Assembly (NCBI RefSeq): GCF_900092135.1
Contig: NZ_FMYF01000004.1
Coordinates: forward strand, 186,001-250,000
Direction of reading: 5' to 3'
Length of the DNA: 64,000 nucleotides
Source of the DNA: Raineyella antarctica
Lineage (GTDB): Bacteria; Actinomycetota; Actinomycetes; Propionibacteriales; Propionibacteriaceae
Positions 33,139 through 42,514 of this stretch are shown piece by piece; within the stretch, counting starts at the first letter, position 1, and the number at the start of each line of letters is the position of its first letter. A model generated the notes under the pieces. The model saw only the letters and a list, made by a program, of their open reading frames with translations, was not told the DNA's origin and searched no databases. A program made the translations under genes and the position numbers.

Positions 33139-34188
33139 TCAGCGGGTCGCTGCCTCGGCACGCAGGGCCGGGCCCTCCTCGTGCACGAGCGCGACCAGCC
33201 TGGTCAGGACATCGGGATCGGCCGTCGCCGGGACCCCGTGCCCGAGGTTGAAGATGTGGCCGGGGGCCTTGGCGCCGGCCCGGATGACGTCGCGGGCCCG
33301 CTCGGCGATGACCTCCCACGGCGCGGTGAGCAGCGCCGGGTCGAGGTTGCCCTGTACGGCGTGGAGGGGGCCGATCCGCCGGCTCGCCTCGTCCAGCGGG
33401 ACCCGCCAGTCGACGCCGACGACCTCCGTGCCGGCCTGGGACATCAGGCGGAGCAGCTCACCGGTGCCGACGCCGAAGTGGATCCTCGGCACGTCGGCCA
33501 CGTGCGCCATCACCCGCCCGGAGTGCGGCAGCACCCGGGTGGCGTAGTCCATCGGGGCCAGGCTGCCCGCCCAGGAGTCGAACAGCTGGATGGCCTGGGC
33601 CCCGGCGTCGACCTGCACCCGCAGGAACGTCGCCGAGATCCGCGCCAGCTTGCCGCACAGCTCGTCCCACAGCACCGGGTCGGCGGCCATCAGCGCCTTG
33701 GTCCGGGCGTAGTCCTTGCTCGGTCCCCCCTCGACCAGGTACGAGGCGAGGGTGAACGGCGCGCCGGCGAAGCCGATCAGGGCCTTGTCCGCCGGCAGCT
33801 CGGCCCGGATGCCCCGGATGGACTCGGCAATGTCGGGGATCGCCTCGGGGTGGAGCTCGGGCAGCTCGTGCACCTGCTGGGCGGTCCGGATCGGGTCGGT
33901 GATCACCGGACCGACACCGGCCTTGATCTCGAGCCCGACACCGGCCGCAGCGAGCGGCACCATGATGTCGGAGAAGAAGATCGCCGCGTCGACGTCATGG
34001 CGGCGCACGGGCTGCATGGTGATCTCCACGACCATCTCGGGTCGGCGGCAGGAGTCCAGCATCGCTGTGCCCTCGCGGACGGCGCGGTACTCGGGCAGGG
34101 AGCGGCCGGCCTGCCGCATGAACCACACCGGCAGGGCGTTCCCCTGCTCCCGAGCAGCAGCGGCCAGAAGGGTCGGTTTCTGAGTCAC
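33139..34188 (-). CDS. hemE: Uroporphyrinogen decarboxylase
   Basis: A 349-residue enzyme that removes four carboxyls from uroporphyrinogen III to give coproporphyrinogen III. The signature [16 protein letters not shown] is near the N-terminus, [17 protein letters not shown] is in the centre, and [11 protein letters not shown] near the C-terminus. The GTG giving VTQKPTLL is chosen; the longer frame upstream has no homology. It is followed by hemQ after a short gap; hemY, which lies between them in mycobacteria, is not here. Confidence 0.95.
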   Translation of the reverse strand: MTQKPTLLAAAAREQGNALPVWFMRQAGRSLPEYRAVREGTAMLDSCRRPEMVVEITMQPVRRHDVDAAIFFSDIMVPLAAAGVGLEIKAGVGPVITDPIRTAQQVHELPELHPEAIPDIAESIRGIRAELPADKALIGFAGAPFTLASYLVEGGPSKDYARTKALMAADPVLWDELCGKLARISATFLRVQVDAGAQAIQLFDSWAGSLAPMDYATRVLPHSGRVMAHVADVPRIHFGVGTGELLRLMSQAGTEVVGVDWRVPLDEASRRIGPLHAVQGNLDPALLTAPWEVIAERARDVIRAGAKAPGHIFNLGHGVPATADPDVLTRLVALVHEEGPALRAEAATR

Positions 34189-34367
34189 CCGGCCATCCTC
34201 GCACGCGCGGACGAAGCGGCGCCCGAGGTCCGGGACGCGGTGCCGAGCCGTGGGACCGCGACCCCGCGGGGTGCCCGAGGCGGGGCTCCGTACGGTGCCC
34301 GCCGGCCGCGCTCCGGTCCGGCGAGTCAATACGCACCAAGCCGTCGGCGGACGCCTACGCTGCTGGG

Positions 34368-34970
34368 GTGGCAGCTCACTCCGATCCCGCGTCTGCTCCA
34401 CCCGCGTTCCAGCGGGTGGTGGCAGACCTCCAGGCACACCGCTGGCGTGCCGAGCTGGCGGTGGAGGAGATCCCCTCCCCCCAGCGGATCGCCCCGTACG
34501 CCGTGGCGATCGCGGCCGACGTCAGCCTCCGGGAGCACGACCTCGGCTCGGGGCGCCTGGTCATCCTGCACGACCCCGCCGGTGTCGAGTCCTGGCAGGG
34601 CCAGTTCCGCGCCGTGGCGTACGCCAAGGGCGAGGTCGACCCGGAGATGGTGACGGACACGATGCTCGCCGAGGTGGGCTGGTCCTGGCTGGTCGAGGCC
34701 CTGGAGGCCAACGGCGCGGACTACATCGCCCCCAGCGGAAACGTCGCCTGCACCTGGAGCCGTTCCTTCGGCGGCATGGAGGAGCAGCCGGCCCGTGCCG
34801 AGGTCGAGATCCGGGCCTCGTGGACCCCCCGCCTGTCCCCCACCGGTGAGGGCGTGACCGCTCACCTGAACGCCTTCGCGGAGTTGCTGGCCAACACCTG
34901 CGGGATCCCACCGCTACCCGAGGGCGTCGTGATGATGACCCCGCTGCGCCAACGACGACAGGACCGCTGA
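34368..34970 (+). CDS. DUF3000 family protein
   Basis: A 200-residue cytosolic protein typical of actinobacteria. FQRVVADLQAHRWRAELAVEEIPSP near the N-terminus, WQGQFRAVAYAKGEVDPEM and DYIAPSGNVACTWSRSFGGM mark DUF3000. The function is unknown. It lies between hemE and an RNase D-like gene exactly as in mycobacteria (Rv2680), and its TGA is two bases from the next ATG. Confidence 0.85.
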   Translation: MAAHSDPASAPPAFQRVVADLQAHRWRAELAVEEIPSPQRIAPYAVAIAADVSLREHDLGSGRLVILHDPAGVESWQGQFRAVAYAKGEVDPEMVTDTMLAEVGWSWLVEALEANGADYIAPSGNVACTWSRSFGGMEEQPARAEVEIRASWTPRLSPTGEGVTAHLNAFAELLANTCGIPPLPEGVVMMTPLRQRRQDR

Positions 34971-34972
34971 CC

Positions 34973-36298
34973 ATGTCCCCCACCGACGGCGACCCCGCCC
35001 TTCCGCACCCGACCGACGCCGACCCGCCCAGCTCGGTCGAGCATCCCACGCTGGACACCGCCACCCTCCCCGAGGAGGAGCTGCCCGTCCTGCGGGCGCC
35101 CAAGGACGGGGTGCCCGTGGTCAGTGACACCCAGGCGGCGTACGAGGAGCTGGTCGCCGCCCTCGCCGCCGGTGAGGGGCCGGTCGGCATCGACACCGAG
35201 CGAGCCCACGGCTTCCGCTACTCCCCCAAGGCCTGGCTGATCCAGCTACGCCGCCGCGGCTCGGGCACCTTCCTGCTCGACCCGGACGCGTTGGCGCCGG
35301 CCGACGAGCTGGCCGACCTCTCCGCCCTGCGGGAGGCCATCGGGGACGCCGAGTGGATCATCCACGCAGCCTCGCAGGACCTGCCCTGCCTGGTGGAGGT
35401 CGGCCTGCGGCCGAGCACGATCTTCGACACCGAGCTGGCCGGCAGGCTGCTCGGCTACCCGCGGGTCTCCCTGGGCGCGATGGCCGAGCGGTTCTGCGGT
35501 GTGCACCTGCTCAAGGAGCACTCGGCGGCGGACTGGTCGACCCGGCCGCTGCCCGAGGACTGGCTGGTCTATGCCGCCCTCGACGTCGAGCTGCTGCGCG
35601 ACCTGCGCGATGCGATCGCCGAGGAGCTGCGCATCGCCGGCAAGGACGAGTGGGCGCGCCAGGAGTTCGCCTACCTGGTCCAGGAGGCGGGCACCCCGAA
35701 GACACCCCGCGAGGAGCCCTGGCGACGGGTCTCGGGCATCCACGACATCCGGTCCCGGCGCGAGCTGGCCCTGGTCCGGGAACTGTGGCAGACCCGCGAG
35801 GCGATCGCGGCACGCCGGGACAAGGCGCCCGGGCGGCTGCTCAACGATCGGGTCATCATCGCGGCGGCGACCCGCAAGGGCCTCACCGCGGGAACGGTCG
35901 GCGAGATGTCCGGCTTCCACAAGGGCGTAGCCAAGCGCTACCTCAACGACTGGTCCGACGCCGTCCGTCGGGTCGAGGCGATGGATCCGACGGACTATCC
36001 GGCCCTGCGACCTCCCCGGCGCGGCAACGGCGCCCCCCGTACGTGGCAGGGGCACCACCCCGAGGCGTACGCCCGGTTCATGGCTGCCCGGGAGGCGATG
36101 AACAAGCTCGCCGAGGAGCACCAGCTGCCGCCGGAGAACCTGCTCACGCCGGACACCTGGCACCGCCTGTGCTGGGAGCCGCCGACCCCGCTGTCCCCCG
36201 CCACGGTCGAGGAACACCTCGCGGCCGCCGGTGCCCGCCCGTGGCAGCGTGATCTCGTCCGGGACGCGTTGGCGCAGGCCCTGGCCACCACCGCCTGA
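34973..36298 (+). CDS. RNase D-like 3'-5' exonuclease with HRDC domain
   Basis: A 441-residue nuclease. The DEDD exonuclease domain spans residues 50-225: GIDTERAHGFRYS carries Asp and Glu, IFDTELAGRLLG the third acid, and YAALDVELLRDL the last. An HRDC nucleic-acid-binding domain follows (about residues 240-320, RRELALVRELWQTREAIA). Relatives trim tRNA 3' ends. It is co-transcribed with DUF3000. The stop is three bases from the stop of dxs. Confidence 0.9.
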   Translation: MSPTDGDPALPHPTDADPPSSVEHPTLDTATLPEEELPVLRAPKDGVPVVSDTQAAYEELVAALAAGEGPVGIDTERAHGFRYSPKAWLIQLRRRGSGTFLLDPDALAPADELADLSALREAIGDAEWIIHAASQDLPCLVEVGLRPSTIFDTELAGRLLGYPRVSLGAMAERFCGVHLLKEHSAADWSTRPLPEDWLVYAALDVELLRDLRDAIAEELRIAGKDEWARQEFAYLVQEAGTPKTPREEPWRRVSGIHDIRSRRELALVRELWQTREAIAARRDKAPGRLLNDRVIIAAATRKGLTAGTVGEMSGFHKGVAKRYLNDWSDAVRRVEAMDPTDYPALRPPRRGNGAPRTWQGHHPEAYARFMAAREAMNKLAEEHQLPPENLLTPDTWHRLCWEPPTPLSPATVEEHLAAAGARPWQRDLVRDALAQALATTA

Positions 36299-36301
36299 CG
36301 G

Positions 36302-38290
36302 CTAGGCGCCCTCGGGACCCCCGGGCTCCACCTCACCGGAGGGCTGTGCGCCCTCCGACACGTCCGTCGGCATGCCACCCGTCGACACGTCGTCCGTCGC
36401 CACCGCGGAGCGGTCCAGCCGCACCACGTGCTCGACCACGGAGCGGGCGATGTCCTGGCCGGTGAGTCCCAGCTCGGCGATGATCTCGCCCCGTGAGGCG
36501 TGCGCCAGGTAGCGGTCCGGGATGCCGAAGACCCGCACCGGGGTGGTGATCTCCCGTTCCGAGAGCTCCTGCTCGAGCCGTGCGCCCATGCCACCGACGA
36601 CGCAGTTGTCCTCGATCGAGACCAGCAGGTCGTGGTCGGCGGCCAGGCCGAGCAGGTCCTCGCCGACCGGCAGCGCCCAGACCGGGTCGACCACGGTGTT
36701 CGAGATGCCCTGCTGGGACAGGCGGCGGCCGACCTCGATGGCGGTGCCGACCATCTGCCCATAGCCGACGACCAGCACGCGGGGACGGCCGTCGGAGGCG
36801 TACAGCACGTCGACGTCGCCGACGTGGGCGATCGCCTCGATGTCGTCGGGGAGCTTGTCCTTGGAGAAGCGGACCACCGAGGGACCGTCGGAGATGTCCG
36901 TCGCGGTGTTCAGGGCGGCCCGCAGCCGGGCGGCGTCGCGGGGCGCGGCGATGTGGATGCCGGGCACGACCTGGAACACCGACATGTCCCACATGCCGTT
37001 GTGGCTGGCCCCGTCGCTGCCGGTGATGCCGGCCCGGTCGAGCACGAAGGTCACTCCGGCCCGGTGCAGCCCCACGTCCATCAGCACCTGGTCGAAGGCG
37101 CGGTTGAGGAAGGTCGCGTACACGGCGACGACCGGGTGCAGGCCCATCGCTGCCATGCCGGCGGCCGAGGTCACGGCATGCTGCTCGGCGATGCCGACGT
37201 CGAACGTACGATCCGGGAACGTCGCCGCGAACCGGTTCAACCCGGTCGGGTGCAGCATCGCCGCCGTGATCGCCACGACATCGTCGCGCCGGGTACCGAT
37301 CCGCACCAGTTCCTCGGCGAAGACGTCGGTCCAGGTCGCGGTGACGATGCTCGAGAGCGGCTCGCCGGTGTGCGCGTCGATCTGGCCGATCGCGTGGAAG
37401 CGGTCCTCCTCGTTCTGCTCGGCGGCGCGGAAGCCGTGGCCCTTCTGGGTGATGCAGTGCACGATCACCGGTCCACCGAACTCCTTGGCCTGGACCAGGG
37501 CACGCTCGACGGCCGCCTCGTCGTGTCCGTCGATCGGGCCGACGTACTTCAGGCCAAGGTCGGCGAACAGGCCCTGCGGGGCGATGACGTCCTTCAGGCC
37601 GATCTTCAGACCGTGCAGCAGTTCGTACGCGGGCCGGCCGACGAGCGGGGTCCGGCTGACCTGGCGCTTGATCAGGTCGAGCAGGTCCTCGTAGCGCCGA
37701 TCGGTGCGCATCACCGCCAGGGACTGGGCCAGGCCGCCGACGGTCGGGGTGTAGGAGCGCCCGTTGTCGTTGACCACGATGACCAGGCGCAGGTCGTCCT
37801 GCACAGCGATGTTGTTCAACGCCTCCCAGGCCATCCCGCCGGTCAGTGCACCGTCACCGACGAAGGCGACGACCGTACGGTCGGTCTCGCCCTTGATCTT
37901 CAGGGCCTTCGCCATCCCCTCGGCCCAGGACAGGGCTGCCGAGGCGTGCGAGTTCTCCACCCAGTCGTGCGGGGACTCCTCGCGACTGGGATAGCCGGAC
38001 AGGCCGTCGCGCTGGCGCAGCCGGTCGAAGCCCTCGCAGCGTCCGGTGAGCATCTTGTGGACGTAGCTCTGGTGCCCGGTGTCGAAGACGATCGGGTCCC
38101 GTGGGGAGTCGAACGTCCGGTGCACGGCCAGGGTGAGCTCGACCACACCGAGGTTGGGCCCCAGGTGGCCGCCGGTGCGACTCACGTGGGTGATCAGGAA
38201 CTCGCGGATCTCCGCGGCCAGCTCGTCCAACTGGGCATGAGTCAGGCCACGCAGGTCCGCGGGACTCTGGATCCTCTCCAACAACGGCAT
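36302..38290 (-). CDS. dxs: 1-deoxy-D-xylulose-5-phosphate synthase
   Basis: A 662-residue thiamine-diphosphate enzyme that joins pyruvate and glyceraldehyde-3-phosphate, the first step of the MEP isoprenoid route. The cofactor motif [16 protein letters not shown]...VNDNG is complete, the transketolase middle domain has [18 protein letters not shown], and [10 protein letters not shown] is conserved. The last 25 residues are an acidic extra tail. Its place after the RNase D-like gene matches mycobacteria. It needs ThDP, whose pyrimidine part depends on ThiC at 47.4 kb. Confidence 0.95.
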   Translation of the reverse strand: MPLLERIQSPADLRGLTHAQLDELAAEIREFLITHVSRTGGHLGPNLGVVELTLAVHRTFDSPRDPIVFDTGHQSYVHKMLTGRCEGFDRLRQRDGLSGYPSREESPHDWVENSHASAALSWAEGMAKALKIKGETDRTVVAFVGDGALTGGMAWEALNNIAVQDDLRLVIVVNDNGRSYTPTVGGLAQSLAVMRTDRRYEDLLDLIKRQVSRTPLVGRPAYELLHGLKIGLKDVIAPQGLFADLGLKYVGPIDGHDEAAVERALVQAKEFGGPVIVHCITQKGHGFRAAEQNEEDRFHAIGQIDAHTGEPLSSIVTATWTDVFAEELVRIGTRRDDVVAITAAMLHPTGLNRFAATFPDRTFDVGIAEQHAVTSAAGMAAMGLHPVVAVYATFLNRAFDQVLMDVGLHRAGVTFVLDRAGITGSDGASHNGMWDMSVFQVVPGIHIAAPRDAARLRAALNTATDISDGPSVVRFSKDKLPDDIEAIAHVGDVDVLYASDGRPRVLVVGYGQMVGTAIEVGRRLSQQGISNTVVDPVWALPVGEDLLGLAADHDLLVSIEDNCVVGGMGARLEQELSEREITTPVRVFGIPDRYLAHASRGEIIAELGLTGQDIARSVVEHVVRLDRSAVATDDVSTGGMPTDVSEGAQPSGEVEPGGPEGA

Positions 38291-38491
38291 GTGATCCAGT
38301 CTAGGGGTCGGCCCCCATGATCATCGACTTTCCCGGCCGGGGACGCTCCGGAGCGAGGGGCCCGGGAACCCCGGACCGTCGCCGCGCTGCCTCTCCCGGG
38401 CGGGCGTCCACCCCTGCCCACCGGTATCCTGCAAGGCAGAACGTCGGTGGTCCCGCCCGCCCGGGACGGGACGCCGCGCAGGGGGAATCCG

Positions 38492-39205
38492 ATGCTGCAG
38501 ATCTCGCACCTCACCCACCGCTTCGGGAGCAAGGTCGCCGTCGACGACCTCACCCTGGCGGTCCCCGCCGGGAGCATCACCGGGTTCATCGGTCACAACG
38601 GCGCCGGCAAGTCGACCACGCTGCGCTCAGTGGCCGGCATCCTCCCGTTCACCGCCGGGACGGTGACGGTCGAGGGCCACGACGTCCGCGCCGACCCGAT
38701 CGCGGCCAAGAAGGTGATGGCCTTCCTGCCGGACAGCCCCGACCTGTACGACTTCATGACCGGCCAGGACTTCCTCGGCTTCGTCGCCGACCTGTTCCGC
38801 ATCCCCGGCCCGGAACGGCGTGCCCGGATCGCCAGGTACGCCCAGGCCTACGGACTCGAGGAGGAGCTCGGCGACGTCATCGGGTCCTACAGCCACGGCA
38901 TGAAGCAGAAGCTGGCCCTGATCAGCGCGTTCATGCGGCGCCCCCGGCTGCTGCTGCTCGACGAACCGTTCGTCGGCCTGGACCCGGTGGCCGCCCACAC
39001 GCTCAAGGGCCACTTGCGCCGGCTGTGCGACGACGGCGGCTCCGTCCTGTTCTCCACCCACGTCCTCGAGGTCGCCCAGGCACTGTGCGACGACCTGGCC
39101 ATCATCCGCCGCGGACGGCTGGTGGTCAGCGGCCCGACGGCCCAGGTGACCGGCGACTCCTCGCTCGAAGAGGTCTTCCTCGAGCTGCAGGAGTCGGCCC
39201 GATGA
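38492..39205 (+). CDS. ABC transporter ATP-binding protein
   Basis: A 237-residue ABC ATPase. Walker A is GHNGAGKST, the signature is YSHGMKQKL, Walker B is RLLLLDEPFVGLDP, and the switch His is in LFSTHVLEVAQ. An ABC-2-type exporter subunit, in a pair with the permease that overlaps it by four bases (ATGA). AGGGGG precedes the ATG; the longer frame upstream has no support. The substrate is unknown. Confidence 0.9.
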   Translation: MLQISHLTHRFGSKVAVDDLTLAVPAGSITGFIGHNGAGKSTTLRSVAGILPFTAGTVTVEGHDVRADPIAAKKVMAFLPDSPDLYDFMTGQDFLGFVADLFRIPGPERRARIARYAQAYGLEEELGDVIGSYSHGMKQKLALISAFMRRPRLLLLDEPFVGLDPVAAHTLKGHLRRLCDDGGSVLFSTHVLEVAQALCDDLAIIRRGRLVVSGPTAQVTGDSSLEEVFLELQESAR

Positions 39206-40800
39206 GGCCGGCACTGGCGCTCACCCGGGTCCAGTTGTGGGCCCTGCTGGTCGCCATGGGTCGCGGGAACCGGACCCGGCGACGCTGGTCCGTCGGCGCC
39301 CTCGTCGCTGTCGTCGCCGCGGTCACGGTGACCCTGAGTGCGGTCTACTCCTTCGGCTTCGCGGCCATGCTGGACCAGGTCGGCGCGGTCGACCTGGTCC
39401 TGGTGGTCATGCCGGCGCTGGCCGCGGTCGGCGTCATCAGCGGCGGAACCTTCGGGGTGAGCCGGTCCGTGCTCGGCGGACGCGACGACGACCTGCTGCT
39501 GGGCCTGCCGATCCGTCCCCGGACCATCGCACTGGCCAAGATGTCGGCCGTCGCCGCACAGAACGCCCTGCTGATGGTGCTGGCCGTTGTCCCCAGCGGG
39601 GTCGTGTACGGGCTGCACGAGCCGACCCACGCCTGGTTCTGGCCGGGCCTGCTGGCCGGGACGCTCGCCCTGGCCCTCGCGGCGACGGCGGTCTCCGTCG
39701 TGCTGGCGTTCCTGGTCACCCTGATCGCCCCCAGTGGCCGGGGGCGGGCCGTGGCGAACGTGGCCATCCTCCTGGTGACCAGCGGCGTCGTGTTCGCCTC
39801 GATCCCCTTCAGCCAACGGCTGCAAGGCCTGCTCGCCGACGATCCGGCGGCGTTCGCGCATACCGTGGGCAGGTGGGCGTGGGGGTTCGGGGCGGTGCGC
39901 GACCTCGCCATCGACGGCTCGGGGCAGGCCGCCGCCCTCCTGCTGGCGCTCGGCCTGCTCCCCTTCAGCGCGGTCCTCTGGGCGGTCTCGGCGGCGTACG
40001 TCCCACTCATCACCCGACGCGCGGAGAACGTGCCTGCACTGGGGCGCCACAGCCGGGTCCCGTTGTCGCGGATGCGTCCCCACTCCCCGTTCGTCGCCCT
40101 CCTGGTCCGGGAGGTGCACCGGTTCCTCAGCAGCACCGTGTACCTGGTCAACAACGGCTTCGGCGTGGTGGTGCTACTGGCCGGCGCGGCGTGGCTGGTG
40201 GCGGCCGGGGTGCCGGAGGGCATCCGGGCACTGGCGACGAGCCCGGGACTGCCGCTGCCGGTGCTGGCCGCCGGCGCCGTGTGCCTGCCGGTGGCAATGA
40301 CCTGCACGACGGCCCCGAGCATCTCGCTGGAGGGCGACAGGCTGTGGATCGTACGGTCCGCGCCGGTCGACCCGCTCGTGGTGCTCGGCGCGAAGGTGGC
40401 GCTCAACCTGCTGGTGGTGGTCCCTGCCCTGCTGCCGATCAGCGTCGTCCTGGCGGTGCGGACCGACATCGGGGTGCTCGGCGGCGTGCTGGTCCTGCTG
40501 GTCGCGGCGATGTTCACGCTGGTGGTCGCCGAGACCGGCCTGCTCACCAACCTGGTCTGGCCGGTGCTCGACGCCCCTAGTGATGCGGTGGTCGTCAAGC
40601 AGAGCGTGAGCGTGCTGGTGGCCCTCGTCGGGTCGGTCGCCTGCTACGTCATCCTCGGGGTCGCCGGTGCGGGGACCGCCTCGGTCGCCGGTGCCGTGCC
40701 GGGGCTGTTGGCGATGCTGCTGGCTGCTGCGGTCCTGGCGCTGGCCATGTTCAGGATCTTGCGGAGCTGGGGCGTACGGGCGTTCAACCGGCTGGGCTGA
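39202..40800 (+). CDS. ABC transporter permease (ABC-2 type)
   Basis: A 532-residue membrane protein with about twelve hydrophobic segments and no ATPase motif. DDLLLGLPIRPRTIALAKMSA and RLWIVRSAPVDPLVVLGAK are the repeated half-motifs (coupling helices) of a two-half permease of this kind. It starts inside the end of the ATPase gene. The very long open frame that extends upstream to 38317 is antiphase read-through of the ATPase gene. An export role is inferred; no linked regulator or substrate gene is seen. Confidence 0.88.
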   Translation: MRPALALTRVQLWALLVAMGRGNRTRRRWSVGALVAVVAAVTVTLSAVYSFGFAAMLDQVGAVDLVLVVMPALAAVGVISGGTFGVSRSVLGGRDDDLLLGLPIRPRTIALAKMSAVAAQNALLMVLAVVPSGVVYGLHEPTHAWFWPGLLAGTLALALAATAVSVVLAFLVTLIAPSGRGRAVANVAILLVTSGVVFASIPFSQRLQGLLADDPAAFAHTVGRWAWGFGAVRDLAIDGSGQAAALLLALGLLPFSAVLWAVSAAYVPLITRRAENVPALGRHSRVPLSRMRPHSPFVALLVREVHRFLSSTVYLVNNGFGVVVLLAGAAWLVAAGVPEGIRALATSPGLPLPVLAAGAVCLPVAMTCTTAPSISLEGDRLWIVRSAPVDPLVVLGAKVALNLLVVVPALLPISVVLAVRTDIGVLGGVLVLLVAAMFTLVVAETGLLTNLVWPVLDAPSDAVVVKQSVSVLVALVGSVACYVILGVAGAGTASVAGAVPGLLAMLLAAAVLALAMFRILRSWGVRAFNRLG

Positions 40801-40837
40801 GGTCCCCGACGACCCGCTGGCGGGGTGCCGGACCGGC

Positions 40838-41356
40838 TCAGAGGCGGGGCACGAAGGCCATCCCGCGCAGCGCATCGTCGACCAGGGCGATCCCCTCGCG
40901 GACCGCACGCAGCCGGACCAGCTCCTCCTGCCAGGTGCGGACCGCCTCCTCGACGACCGGCGGCTCGACCTGGTCGCGCAAACTGAGGCGGGCCCGGGCC
41001 AGGCCGTCCTCCGATGCCCGCACCTGGCCGGCCACGAACTGGGCGGCGAACTGGGCCAGGACCACCGGGTGTCGCCGCAGCACCGGGTACCCGCGGAAGT
41101 CGGCCGGGCAGCAGTCGAGCAGGAACGCCGTCGCGCTCTGCTCCCAGTCCTCCGCACCCGGCGGCAGCACGCCGCTCGGCCAACCGGGGGGCAGGAAGGG
41201 CCGTGCCCCTCCCCCGGCACCCTGGCGCGCCGTCCGGCCGCCCCGGACCTCCCGGCCCGACCGGCCCGACCGGCCGTCGGGCGTACGCCCATGGGTGTCC
41301 TGTGGGCTCACCGGCCCGCGCCCCGGGGAGCCCTGTTCCCTGAAGTCCTGTGCCAT
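40838..41356 (-). CDS. Hypothetical protein behind a LexA-like box
   Basis: I do not recognise this 172-residue protein. Residues 1-65 are polar, Gly/Arg-rich and probably disordered. Residues 66-172 look folded and mostly helical (WEQSATAFLLDCCPADFRGYP, RRHPVVLAQFAAQFVAGQV, ALVDDALRGMAFVPRL). No membrane helix or signal is visible. GGAGGG before the ATG supports the start. A near-consensus SOS box sits 19 bases upstream, so a DNA-damage-linked role is possible. Confidence 0.7.
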   Translation of the reverse strand: MAQDFREQGSPGRGPVSPQDTHGRTPDGRSGRSGREVRGGRTARQGAGGGARPFLPPGWPSGVLPPGAEDWEQSATAFLLDCCPADFRGYPVLRRHPVVLAQFAAQFVAGQVRASEDGLARARLSLRDQVEPPVVEEAVRTWQEELVRLRAVREGIALVDDALRGMAFVPRL

Positions 41357-41374
41357 GACACCCTCCGCCGCTAT

Positions 41375-41390
41375 TCGTACATGTGTTCGT
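41375..41390 (-). promoter_or_regulatory. Candidate LexA (SOS) box
   Basis: On the - strand the core CGAACACATGTACG matches the mycobacterial LexA consensus CGAAC-RNRY-GTTYG in 13 of 14 positions. It lies 19-34 bases before the start codon of the unknown gene, a position where a bound repressor would block transcription. The match is visible; LexA binding is inference. Confidence 0.55.
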
Positions 41391-41477
41391 ACACCTTGAG
41401 TGTAGGAGGTGGCCCGGGAAGCGACAAGCGGCTCCTGACGGGCGCTGCGGGGTGGAGGAGGCCGGAGAACGGCGGGC

Positions 41478-41789
41478 TCAGCCCCAGCCGAGGGCCCGCG
41501 TGAGGGCGGCCGCGGCGGCCCCCAGTACGACCACGAGCAGGAACGGTGCCCGCAGTACGAGGGCGACCACCGCCACGACGAAGGCTGCGACGCGGGCGTC
41601 GGCGACCAGCGCCGTACCGGAGGCGAAGGTGTTCATCACGACCAGGGCGGAGAGCAGCCCGAGGGTAAGCACCCACGTGACCCGTGCCATCCGGGGGTGC
41701 TCCAGTACCCGCTCCGGCACGAGGTACCCGGTGAGCTTGAGCACGTACGCAGCCAGCGAGGCGACGATGATCCAGATCCACATGGTCAT
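41478..41789 (-). CDS. azlD: AzlD family branched-chain amino acid export subunit
   Basis: A 103-residue membrane protein with about four hydrophobic helices and the AzlD phrases AAYVLKLTGYLVPERVL and LSALVVMNTF. It is the small partner of AzlC, together exporting branched-chain amino acids or analogues. The start overlaps azlC by four bases. Confidence 0.88.
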   Translation of the reverse strand: MTMWIWIIVASLAAYVLKLTGYLVPERVLEHPRMARVTWVLTLGLLSALVVMNTFASGTALVADARVAAFVVAVVALVLRAPFLLVVVLGAAAAALTRALGWG

Positions 41790-42505
41790 CGGGCGGCCAC
41801 CTCGGAGGACGTCGGCCGGAGCGGCCGGTTCCCCCGGGGTTCACCGGGCCCCCACAGCGCCCAGGCGACGGCGACCACGGCCGCGACGAGGATCGGGATA
41901 CCCACCGGCAGGAACGGGGTGGCCAGCGCGGTGGCCAGGGCGCAGACCACGGCGATGGACCCGGCCTCGCGCGAGCGCAGTCGGGGCCAGAGCAGGCCGA
42001 GGAAGGCCGCGACCGCCGCCCCGTCGAGCCCCCAGGCCCGGGTGTCCCCCACTGCCGACCCGAGCAGTGCGCCGACCAGCGTGAAGATGTTCCACAGCGT
42101 GAACACCCCGAGCCCGGCGGTCCAGAAGCCGCGACGCTCCTCCAGCGGGTCGGTCCGGCTGGACGCGACGGCGACCGACTCGTCGATGGTCACCTGCGCG
42201 AAGAGCAGCCGCCGCCAGCCGCGGGGCCGCAGCAGCGCGCTCATCGACACCCCGTAGACGGCGTTGCGTACGCCGAGCAGGGTGGCGGCCAGTGCGGCTG
42301 TGGAACCGGCCCCGCCTCCGGCGATGGTCCCGATGAAGGCGAACTGCGAGCCGCCGGTGAACATCAGCAGCGAGAGCACACAGGTCTGCAGCGTGCTGAG
42401 CCCGGCGGCCACGGCGAGGGCACCGAACGAGACGGCGTAGAGCCCGGTCGCGACCGAGACCGACAGTCCCAGGCGTACGGCCGGGGATGTCAGGAGAGCT
42501 CGCAC
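41786..42505 (-). CDS. azlC: AzlC family branched-chain amino acid export subunit
   Basis: A 239-residue membrane protein with about seven hydrophobic helices. SFGALAVAAGLSTLQTCVLSLLMFTGGSQFA is cut into the usual first motifs, and LRPRGWRRLLFAQVTIDESVAVA is the conserved cytosolic loop. With AzlD it forms a LIV-E type exporter. The start is a GTG. It begins nine bases after the amidase-like gene, so all three are probably one transcript. Confidence 0.9.
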   Translation of the reverse strand: MRALLTSPAVRLGLSVSVATGLYAVSFGALAVAAGLSTLQTCVLSLLMFTGGSQFAFIGTIAGGGAGSTAALAATLLGVRNAVYGVSMSALLRPRGWRRLLFAQVTIDESVAVASSRTDPLEERRGFWTAGLGVFTLWNIFTLVGALLGSAVGDTRAWGLDGAAVAAFLGLLWPRLRSREAGSIAVVCALATALATPFLPVGIPILVAAVVAVAWALWGPGEPRGNRPLRPTSSEVAAR

Positions 42506-42514
42506 GCGGGCATT

